The position numbers and the translations under genes were made by a program. The notes beneath the pieces were generated by a model. That model saw only the letters and a program-made list of their open reading frames with translations, did no database searches and was not told where the DNA came from. Positions 57,129 to 64,000 of a DNA stretch of 64,000 nt are shown here, one piece after another; positions within the stretch are counted from its first letter, which is position 1; each line of letters begins with the position of its first letter. Origin of the DNA: Protula sp. h YS-2021 (lineage: Eukaryota; Annelida; Polychaeta; Sabellida; Serpulidae); NCBI GenBank assembly GCA_949752745.1, contig OX457024.1:109174287-109238286 (forward strand). Direction: 5' to 3'.

Positions 57129-57784
57129 GAAAACCTTACTTAATATATAGTATATAACACCTATTTGGTGATTGTATGTTAAATTTTCCGAGAAGCTCAC
57201 TGATTTACTTTAAAATCTTGAATATTAATCATTGTCGTAACTAAAGTTTTTTTTTTCCTTTTATCACAGTTAATAAAGAATTTACCTACTTATGAACGAA
57301 TCATTTTAAGAAAGTGGTAAAGATGTACACTATTTATTGTAATCGGACAAGTGTTTATTAAGCTCTGCTTTTGCTTGATCCCTTTTGTGTCTCTTTATGT
57401 ATGTATGAGAGTCTTTATCTTTTTTGACAATTGTACAGCTATTTATATTTGTAGCACAGAAAAATAAATGTGAAATCTATATTGAAACATCTACTTGTAT
57501 GTTTATATCTGTTATTTTGTTAATAATACCATTGACTTGATTTCTCATTTTAAAAGTCTTCTCAGAAGGAAAATTTGATAAGCTTAGTTCTTGCAATAGG
57601 CACTCTAATAAAGCCCTATCTCTGCAACAGTTTAACCAAATGCCGAGCACTTTGAAAAGGTGCTTCGCGAATATCGCATCCACCCCCTTCCCCCGCGGGC
57701 TCGAGAAGAACACCCCCTCCCCTCGCCGTCAAACAGTTTTTCTGATTGTTTGTTTTTTTTTTAATAAACGATATCTTCAAGAAT
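57129..57784. other. AT-rich, unassigned
   Basis: No gene recognised; several AATAAA words (e.g. near 57,465) but no frame to serve. Confidence 0.4.
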
Positions 57785-58916
57785 TGCTACAAACACACAC
57801 CCTTAAACTAGGGACATGAAAATACACAAGGTGTGATTGATCTTACCTGCGAACTTACCTTAAAACACTTCGTAAGATCTTTTCATGTTATTCGCAGGAT
57901 AAGCTGAGTGTCTTCTCCAGATTAAAATCATGAATACTTCACAAATCAGAATCCTCATTTTTGTACCACTTTTTCAGTTGGAATTTGTTAAATAATATAG
58001 ATAAATTTCATTTCTTTCATTTCACCCTCCGTTTCTTGTCACGTAGTCACATCAAGGTCATGTGCAAATGGCATGTTTTCATTTTAAACGTCATTTCACA
58101 ATGAAATCATAAGCCCATTTACATCATCAAGTAAAAAAAAAATAGAGAAAAAAATAGAAAAATAAATAATAAAAAAAAACGAACCCAAGGACTCTTGTGC
58201 AAACTTCCTTCTTGGGAATTGCACTTCTACATAACATTTTTAAAATATAAAATATAAAAAAATACATGGACAGTGTATACATAAAAAACAAAACAAACAA
58301 AACAAAACTTCTACATCACATTGTTGTCACCATCATTATCTCTACTTTTTTAATCTTTGCAGTGTTTGGCTTTGTAAATAGACGATTTTTAATATTTGAG
58401 ACAGATCAGACGGGTTTGGGCGGGCGGAGGGTGGGAGAGAGGGCCTTCGTGTATAAATTGGTTATCATGCATATCCATAACTTTTTAAAACGACCCCTTA
58501 TACGCGTAGTGCTAAGTTTTAAACAATGGTCCCTTTACTGCCCCCCTTTTGACCAAACGTGGAACGCATTTGGAAAAGACCTCCCACCCAGCAAACATCC
58601 GACGTCTTTTGGCGGTTGTAAAATGGTTGTTATTTGGTCATGACATCAATACAAGCAAATTTGAACTTTTGTGACGTCGAGTTATATTGTCAATCGTTCA
58701 GTACTTTGCTGGTGCAGACTACGTCATCGACTTTCGTCATGGTCTTGAGCACGTATAGAACGTTCCTACAAAATACGGTGCCGTTAATGCGTTGTAAAAA
58801 ATGTTTGCACTTGTAAGCCGGTTGTTTTTATATGTCAATTTATTTTTTTATCGGGAAATTCAAAGCGGAGTTTAAAACAGCTTTGGATACTTAACGATTC
58901 ACAAGCATCCTAAACA
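57785..58916. repeat. Segmental duplicate, copy 2 (other copy 48,289-49,364)
   Basis: Same start and end words as copy 1. It ends exactly where Cys-rich gene fragment E begins. A 125-aa frame (58,266-58,643) is not kept in copy 1, so it is not called. Confidence 0.75.
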
Positions 58917-58976
58917 CATAGAGTCGGATGTAACAGTCATTTCCACCAGGATGTACCCGACCAGGATGTCCGCTCT

Positions 58977-59481
58977 TCACCAACACGTTGGCTTTCCGCA
59001 ATCACACTGGTATCGGTAAAACTGAGTCATTGTAAACGGCCTCCTGGAGCATCTGAATGGATGGAAGTTGTAATAACCAAAGTTCTTTAGCGTTGCCCCG
59101 CACCATCAGCAATCTGTAAGCAATGGTCCTGGCAATGTCGCCGTAAAGTTGTACGGGAGCAATCCACCACACGTTTTACAGCAGTAATGCCGTGGGGCAT
59201 TATGCTTCACCGGGCAATTGTGTGGCTGCCCTTCATACTCCAGCCACACCCAGCACTTATAACACTCGGTTGTCATCGTCACTATCTTACCGTCCTTCCT
59301 CCGCACTCTGACTGTCTTCTTTTCCTCCACTGGAGCCACAGCGGATGGAAACTGTAAAGTTTCCTCTAAAGCATAGTTCATCTCAGCCTTTGCCTTCTTA
59401 TCCTTCAACGGCATCACAATCATAACTACCTCATCTGCTCAAGCGGCTCAGGTCATCTATAGCAATAGCTTGCGAGTTCAT
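58977..59481 (-). pseudogene. Cys-rich zinc-binding gene of fragment E
   Basis: The start at 59,481 is shared with A. A frameshift occurs near 59,440 and a TGA replaces a Trp codon near 59,107 in the CWWCG pair. The rest, to CDCG-x-PTCW and a stop at 58,977-58,979, is readable. All Cys positions are otherwise kept. Confidence 0.75.
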
Positions 59482-59766
59482 CTTGTGTACCTCTGACAAA
59501 TGGCGTTTGGTAGCTTTTTTCCCGACAACAGCCTCACTTATATATGAGTTTTTGGGGGAGAGGAGGGAGAGGAGGGGGGTTATATGAAGTTTTTGGGAGG
59601 GAGGGGGGTGGTAATCACGCTGACAACTGCACAAATGACGTTTCGTTTACACTTCCATCCATTTCGTCAAGACAAATGTGTGGGGGGGGGGGGGGGTGGT
59701 CTGACGTCGATCGGATACAGAGTATATGAGCTGTTGCTCATCCATACCTCTCCAGCTTTTACCATC
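59482..59766. promoter_or_regulatory. Divergent promoter region of fragment E
   Basis: TATA (minus) near 59,535-59,545, GGGAGAGGAGGG repeats, an ATGACGTTTCGTTTACA block also found at 32,887, a G12 run, TCTGACGTCGATCGG, and TATATGAG before the RING ATG. Confidence 0.55.
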
Positions 59767-60143
59767 ATGGAACACTTTCTCCACCCCGATTATAAAAGCA
59801 GTGTCAACTCCGTTGACCATCGTGAATACGTGCCTCAAAGACTGCGGGAGATGCCCTACAGAAAGCATTTTTTTTTCAAGTTCTACCAGATCCAAGAAAC
59901 ATCGGTGTGGTCGCCATTCCAATCACCTTCAATCGCATGATAATGGCGGGCAAAAGAATGGAAAGCGTTGAATCAGGAGAGTATACGAATGCGTATATCA
60001 GAAGCTACATGCTCGGGAAGGCAGTCCCATCAGCAATGGAGGTGCAAGAATACCCAGAATGGGCTGAATACTTCATAAAGAGGGACTTTGCTACATGTCC
60101 TGGCTGCAACGTCTTTCTGCTGTTTGATAGAAACAGAACTTAA
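59767..60143 (+). pseudogene. RING-family gene of fragment E, first copy
   Basis: Opens MEHFLHPDYK and has PQRLREMPYRKH. A shift occurs at a T8 run near 59,870. The second frame runs through MAGKRMESVESGEYTNAYIRS and EYPEWAEYF to CPGC and LLFDR, then jumps to spacer sequence at about 60,130. The rest of the zinc site is missing. Confidence 0.75.
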
Positions 60144-60357
60144 CATAAATTTCTTTTTGGGAAAATGATTTTTTTTTACTCTTCTTTGGTGGTAGGGGGA
60201 GTGTCCTCGTCGTTTCTGTATTCTGTACTCTGTTCTAGGGGAGGGGTGGTCGTCGTCGACATTCTGTTCTCTGGGAGGGGGGGAGGGTGGTCTGACGTCG
60301 ATCGGATACAGAGTATATGAGCTGTTGCTCATCCATACCTCTCCAGCTTTTACCATC

Positions 60358-60663
60358 ATGGAACACTTTCTCCACCTCGATTATAAAAGCAGTGTCAACT
60401 CCGTTGACCATCGTGAATACGTGCCTCAAAGACTGCGGGAGATGCCCTACAGAAAGCATTTTTTTTTCAAGTTCTACCAGACCCAAGAAACATCGGTGTG
60501 GTCGCCATTCCAATCACCTTCAATCGCATGATAACGGCGGGCAAAAGAACGGAAAGCATTGAGACAGGAGAGTATACTAATGCGTATATCAGAAGCTACA
60601 TGCTCGGGGAGGCAGTCCCATCAGCAATGGAGGTGCAAGAATACCCAGAATGGGCTGAATACT
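60358..60663 (+). pseudogene. RING-family gene of fragment E, second copy, interrupted by element F
   Basis: Nearly the same as 59,767-60,070, including the shift at the T8 run, so the duplication came after that mutation. The homology stops at GAATACT (60,657-60,663), where AGTAGTATGGAAACG begins. Confidence 0.75.
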
Positions 60664-61030
60664 AGTAGTATGGAAACGTTGGTTCTACGCCACTTGATGA
60701 CGTCATACTGTCTGGAAGTGACGTCATAGCGTCTGGACCGGAAGTGTTGTCTGGACCGGAAGTGTTGTCTGGACCGGAAGTATGGAAACGTTGGTTCTAC
60801 GCCACTTGATGACGTCATACTGTCTGGAAGTGACGTCATAGCGTCTGGACCGGAAGTGTTGTCTGGACCGGAAGTGTTGTCTGGACCGGAAGTGACGTCA
60901 TCCTGTCTGGAAGTGACGTCATAGCGTCTGGACCGGAAGTGTTGTCTGGACCGGAAGTGTTGTCTGGACCGGAAGTGACGTCATCATGTCTGGAAGTGAC
61001 GTCGTCATGTCTGGACCGGAAGTGACGTCA
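60664..61030. repeat. Terminal minisatellite of F with many TGACGTCA sites
   Basis: A 112-bp unit (starting AGTATGGAAACGTTGG) occurs twice, then two shorter units. Inside are 15-bp repeats (GTCTGGACCGGAAGT). TGACGTCA, a perfect CRE, occurs at least nine times to 61,095. CCGGAAGT also matches the ETS core. Confidence 0.85.
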
Positions 61031-61215
61031 CGATAAGCGTTAGGATAGGCGCGACCATCCATGACGTCATAATGAGGTCATAATGACGTCATGCTGTGTG
61101 ATGGCTTCCTAGGGTTTGCATGAGAGTTTTGGCGCAGTCTATGATCGTCGAAGTCAATGAAGTCAAGCTTTCATTTCCGAAGTCAATCGGCAACAGACCC
61201 TATAAAGTGATGACC

Positions 61216-61452
61216 TCCCCCCCCCTCAGGACATACTGTGTACCGACCCCCCCCCCCCCCCTAGGCGGCAGTCTGGACAGACCCTATGGTAAAAAGTGTG
61301 GACCCCCCCAGGACATACTGTGTACCGACCCCCCCCTAGGCGGCAGTCTGGACAGACCCTATGGTAAAAAGTGTGGACCCCCCCCAGGACATACTATGTA
61401 CCGACCCCCCCCCCAGGACATACTATGTACCGACCCCCCCCCCCCCCCCCCT
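61216..61452. repeat. C-run minisatellite of F (GGACATACTGTGTACCGACC units)
   Basis: Five units with C runs of 6-17, plus a second unit AGGCGGCAGTCTGGACAGACC-like. Counterpart of 13,929-14,463 and, inverted, 30,826-31,008. Confidence 0.8.
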
Positions 61453-61511
61453 AGGCGAGCAACATTCTGTCAAGTCAGCTGAAACCAAGAGCTGTTTGAC
61501 GAGGTCTGAGT

Positions 61512-61580
61512 GGTATATAAGGCATAAACTCCCCACTCACATGAACTGCAGCAACGGTGGTGACCATATCAGTAAGTGGT
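61512..61580 (+). promoter_or_regulatory. TATA box with a short ATG exon-like segment
   Basis: TATATAAGGC near 61,515, then ATGAACTGCAGCAACGG at 61,540 and GTAAGT at about 61,571, a possible first exon and donor. No definite acceptor was matched. Confidence 0.3.
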
Positions 61581-61599
61581 TATTTGCATAGGTGGTTAT

Positions 61600-61935
61600 A
61601 AGCATTATTGTAAACAAAAACTTTCATTATAGTTGGTTGATTTACATGAAAATTTCACTGTTTGATTCAGTTTTATGTAAAGTTTTAACATGATCATAGG
61701 CTATTTGCGCAGCTGGCTGTATGCATTTTTACCGCCATTTTAACTTAAAAGTGACATAACTTTTGTTATACTTAACCAGTTTGTATGAAAATTTCACCAT
61801 TTGATTCAGTTTTATGTAAAGTTTTAACATGATCATAGGCTATTTGCGCAGCTGGCTGTATGCAGTTTTACCGTCATTTTAACTTAAAATTGTGATAACT
61901 TTCGTTATAGTTGACTGAAAATTTCACCATTACAG
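61600..61935. repeat. 141-bp direct repeats
   Basis: GATTCAGTTTTATGTAAAG and CATAGGCTATTTGCGCAGC occur twice 141 bp apart (from about 61,647 and 61,788), with a partial third start. No gene. Confidence 0.75.
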
Positions 61936-62165
61936 TGCTTCTTTGCGGATGAATACCATTTAGCAGACTATTTGACTTCACCGTCAGATGTCTCTGCTGT
62001 GCAGCAGTACAACTGTAAGTGAGACATTCATATCAAGCAGTGATACATTTTGCTGAATCAGCAATTTTAACAATTTTTGAACAAGTTACACACCATATTT
62101 TGATTACATGGAAGTAGTATAAAAGCATGAGTGAAACATGTCAACTAGTCAACTAGTAATCCATT
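61936..62165. promoter_or_regulatory. Inverted copy of the B right-arm regulatory block
   Basis: Reads as the reverse complement of about 29,950-30,215, with small indels. It contains TGCTGAATCAGCA (62,051-62,063) and TATAAAAG (62,118-62,125), 98 bp before ATG 62,216. In B this block lies between PolB and the Cys-rich gene. Confidence 0.8.
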
Positions 62166-62215
62166 CTGTCAACAAGTCAACAAGTGGAGATTGTGTGACG
62201 AGAAAATACTTCACA

Positions 62216-62683
62216 ATGTCAGCACTACTTCTTGACAGATGTATGACTATGGACGACGTCTTCAAAGTGAATTATACTAACTATGTGTTTTCAAAGCTTC
62301 CTACTTTTGAATGGGATTGGATGCAGCAAGTGAAGAATTTACATCTGCATTGGGAAGCTGTCGGAAAGACTATTCCAAGTGATTTCATCGACTCGTTTCT
62401 ACGCGACTGTGAAGATCTACATATACTATCAACCTATGACATTGATTTAACATTTATCATATCAACTTATGACATTGATTCAGCATTTATCAACGTGAAT
62501 ACAATTTGGGCAGTGGAGCTCATGTTAGTTGTAGCTGCAAGAATCATTTTACTTTATGATGATGATGTTCCATTGACGACGAATGTATCAGACCTTGTTC
62601 GATTCAACCATGGACGAGTTGAAGTGAATTCAAAACTTTGCAAGAGGTTTGAAAAGCTTGATTCAGCGGATGGTTGGGTATAA
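62216..62683 (+). CDS. Conserved helical accessory protein of F (155 aa)
   Basis: Homolog of 15,831-16,265. The start MSALLLDRC corresponds to that of B. It has DDVFKVNYTNYVFSKLP, VKNLHLHWEAVGK and NTIWAVELMLVVAARI, and a duplicated TYDID segment of about 12 residues in the middle. The frame upstream to 62,138 overlaps the TATA region and is not used. Intact. Function unknown. Confidence 0.7.
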   Translation: MSALLLDRCMTMDDVFKVNYTNYVFSKLPTFEWDWMQQVKNLHLHWEAVGKTIPSDFIDSFLRDCEDLHILSTYDIDLTFIISTYDIDSAFINVNTIWAVELMLVVAARIILLYDDDVPLTTNVSDLVRFNHGRVEVNSKLCKRFEKLDSADGWV

Positions 62684-62687
62684 AAAG
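62679..62687 (+). promoter_or_regulatory. TATA box of the PC4-like/zinc gene in F
   Basis: TATAAAAAG over the stop of the preceding gene, as in B, 85 bp before ATG 62,772. Confidence 0.6.
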
Positions 62688-62771
62688 GGAGTGGACTCAG
62701 CAGAGTGAAGTCATTTCTCAGCAGACAGTTGGAGGGAGTGGACGTGAAGTCATCAGTACATTGTGGCAGCC

Positions 62772-63398
62772 ATGGAGAACAAGACAAGCAGCTTTAAAAT
62801 TAGTGCTAACTTAACCATTACTGTGGAGCATGGAGAATATGGGCCATTTCTACGCATCACACGTGGAGAGAGATGGTGTGCTTATTCACCATCTTTGTGG
62901 AAGATTGTTTGCCAGAGCTTGAAAAATTTACGTGACATTGGCTTCAAACTGTACTTAACGCAAACGAAGTGGCTTGAAGTCATTTCATACTTGGATATGC
63001 GTTATGTGAGTTTTGTGCGCACGTCACGGTTTGAAGGGAAAGAATACACACATCACATCAACATGAATGATGGTGAATGGGAGACACTGCTTCAGGAGAT
63101 GGACAACATCAACTCAGCCCTATCACCATGTGAGGAATGTCATGACAAGAAAACGATCATCAAGTTGCAAAAGGATGGTCGGATGAAGGTGTCAAAGCTA
63201 TCCAAGAAAAGGCTGGCTGAAGTTCAGCTGGAGAACATGAACGTACAAAATCAACTTGGACTTACCTGTGACTATTGCGGTGCTTGTGGATATGTGGAGG
63301 ATTATCATTGCCACTGCCACAAGTATAATTGCAAGTTGTGTGAACCAAACAACTTCTGCGACAAGTGTGGAGTACTTAAAGTCTGTGAAGCAAAGTAA
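62772..63398 (+). CDS. PC4-like protein with C-terminal zinc cluster, F
   Basis: The product is 208 aa and almost the same as 16,346-16,993, lacking seven N-terminal residues. Two PC4-like units (SANLTITVEHGEYGPFLRIT; YTHHINMNDGEWETLL) precede CDYCGACG, HCHCHKYNCKLC and CDKCG. The much higher similarity here than in flanking genes suggests strong constraint or recent exchange with B. Intact. Confidence 0.7.
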   Translation: MENKTSSFKISANLTITVEHGEYGPFLRITRGERWCAYSPSLWKIVCQSLKNLRDIGFKLYLTQTKWLEVISYLDMRYVSFVRTSRFEGKEYTHHINMNDGEWETLLQEMDNINSALSPCEECHDKKTIIKLQKDGRMKVSKLSKKRLAEVQLENMNVQNQLGLTCDYCGACGYVEDYHCHCHKYNCKLCEPNNFCDKCGVLKVCEAK

Positions 63399-63416
63399 AA
63401 GTGACATTGAAACAAG

Positions 63417-63746
63417 ATGGACGCATGTTTTAAAAAAGCTTATGTTGACTTGATGATTGTTAAACTTGCTTGCTGTGGCACTCCAGACTATCAACTTTAT
63501 CATTTAGACGCTTTTTGGGATATTGTACATCACAGTCTTGATATGATTGAACTACATTCAAGATTTCTTGGAGAATGTCATAAAATTGGAATAGAAGATC
63601 CTGACTTTGACTTTGATTCTGCACTTTATTCTGCTCGCACTGATGTTGAAGTATATTTCACCGGGGTTAACTATTTGAGAGATTGTTGTAAAGAAGAAGA
63701 GGAAACCGAGCAGCTTTATCAGGTAAGTTATATAAAACCTTTTTAA
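63417..63746 (+). CDS. Conserved acidic accessory protein with splice donor, F
   Basis: Third copy of the gene at 17,018. Starts MDACFKKAYVDLM and keeps CCGTPDYQLYHLD and DPDFDFD. The unspliced frame ends eight codons after the donor CAG|GTAAGT (63,723). Spliced to 63,796 it ends Gln-Gln-Ile like the others. Confidence 0.7.
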   Translation: MDACFKKAYVDLMIVKLACCGTPDYQLYHLDAFWDIVHHSLDMIELHSRFLGECHKIGIEDPDFDFDSALYSARTDVEVYFTGVNYLRDCCKEEEETEQLYQVSYIKPF

Positions 63747-63795
63747 TCATCTTTGTAACAACATAGTGAATTGATAACCATGTTTTTCTTACTAG
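63723..63795 (+). other. Putative intron, 73 bp
   Basis: GTAAGT...TTTTTCTTACTAG; the shortest of the three. Confidence 0.5.
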
Positions 63796-63911
63796 CAAAT
63801 TTAGTTTTATGTGAGTGGTTTCAACGTAAACAAAGAAAGAACATTATAGAAGAGGCAGCAAATATATTAAAAGATATTTTATTACAGGAAGAAACCGACA
63901 TGTCAGAATAA
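63780..63911 (+). CDS. Micro-ORF: 43-aa protein, F
   Basis: MFFLLANLVLCEW followed by the same amphipathic helix as at 17,395, with one clear substitution. Overlaps the putative 3' splice site. Confidence 0.5.
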   Translation: MFFLLANLVLCEWFQRKQRKNIIEEAANILKDILLQEETDMSE

Positions 63912-63932
63912 AACAGCAGAAGCAAAGTCAAC

Positions 63933-64000
63933 ATGGAGAATCTTGTACTATTCAGTGGTCACAAGGACGTTCTTTCAAACATGTTTCCAACACGACTTGA
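63933..64000 (+). CDS. NADAR-domain protein, 3'-partial (cut by window end)
   Basis: ATG 63,933 opens MENLVLFSGHKDVLSNMFPT, the start of the NADAR gene, in the same place after the micro-ORF as in A and B. Confidence 0.8.
   Translation, partial: MENLVLFSGHKDVLSNMFPTRL

Larger units (their letters stand above)
58917..60663 (+). mobile_element. Polinton right-end fragment E with internal tandem duplication
   Basis: Cys-rich gene (minus), G-rich spacer, RING gene (plus, cut off), then a second G-rich spacer and a second RING 5' part. It is closest to element A (32,100-33,600). F interrupts the second RING copy at 60,663. No left part or right terminus is present. Confidence 0.75.
60664..64000 (+). 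mobile_element. Polinton element F, left part (continues beyond window)
   Basis: Starts AGTAGTATGGAAACGTTGG, close to the B end AGTAGGGTGAAAACGTTGG. AATACT at 60,658-60,663 is the candidate target duplication. It contains a minisatellite terminus, C-run array, regulatory block, and then the gene order of B from the 144-aa protein to NADAR. It has no left RING gene and no 400-aa gene. Exact start could also be 60,667, since the repeat unit itself begins AGTATGG. Confidence 0.8.

Noticed and set aside
58266..58643. 125-aa frame with a hydrophobic start
   Set aside because: The duplicated segment at 48,289-49,364 does not keep this frame; likely chance.
61120..61591. Pro/Thr-rich frames in the F left arm
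   Set aside because: C-run array translations; only the short ATG segment at 61,540 was kept as a weak possibility.
1..64000. tRNA, rRNA or other structural RNA genes
   Set aside because: None recognised by eye; a covariance-model search was not possible here.

Overview
The window is eukaryotic, most likely from an invertebrate animal; poly-G/C microsatellites and degraded LINEs would fit a mollusc or another aquatic invertebrate, but the species cannot be fixed from the sequence. Nearly every recognisable gene belongs to Polinton/Maverick-type virus-like DNA elements (adintovirus-like). They carry a protein-primed family B DNA polymerase (PolB), a retroviral-type DDE integrase with a chromodomain, an FtsK/A32-like packaging ATPase, an adenain-like cysteine protease, a double-jelly-roll major capsid protein, a minor capsid protein and small virion proteins. 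No host gene was recognised.

Layout. (1) 1-12,888 and 32,037-34,976 are two halves of an older element, A. Its left end lies before the window, and several of its genes carry frameshifts or stops. (2) 12,889-32,036 is a complete 19,148-bp element, B, inserted into A in the same orientation. It has 356/366-bp terminal inverted repeats that differ only in a homopolymer, a 6-bp target-site duplication (ACTAAA), and every gene is open. (3) 34,977-51,917 is a graveyard: degraded fragments of related elements that keep mainly the RING-finger and Cys-rich genes, a 1,127-bp tandem array, and LINE fragments on both strands. (4) 51,918-56,836 is the right half of another element, D, with a broken PolB. 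(5) 56,837-58,916 is LINE and unknown sequence, including a segment duplicated from 48,289-49,364. (6) 58,917-60,663 is a right-end fragment, E, with an internal tandem duplication. It is cut by the left end of element F (60,664 to beyond the window), which has the same orientation as B.

Gene plan of B. An outward-facing RING gene sits just inside each terminal repeat. A rightward block holds a 400-aa repeat protein, a helical protein, a PC4-like/zinc protein, a protein with a conserved splice donor, a 43-aa membrane-like micro-ORF, a NADAR-domain protein, a small unknown, the integrase, the ATPase, three virion or accessory proteins, the minor capsid protein, a basic core-like protein, the major capsid protein and the protease. 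The last eight coding units overlap or abut. A convergent leftward block holds four small proteins of PC4-like form, then PolB, then a Cys-rich zinc protein. Genes are served by TATA boxes, several with perfect TGCTGA(C/A)TCAGCA (Maf/bZIP-type) palindromes nearby. Some terminal genes are followed by a histone-mRNA-like hairpin and a conserved AAATAAGCAAAAC-like element.

The virion, packaging and replication genes are the classical Polinton set. The most unusual parts are the accessory layer (NADAR, repeated PC4-like proteins, RING and Cys-rich proteins at the ends), the hairpin 3' ends, the bZIP sites, and evidence that whole terminal arms are swapped between element ends.
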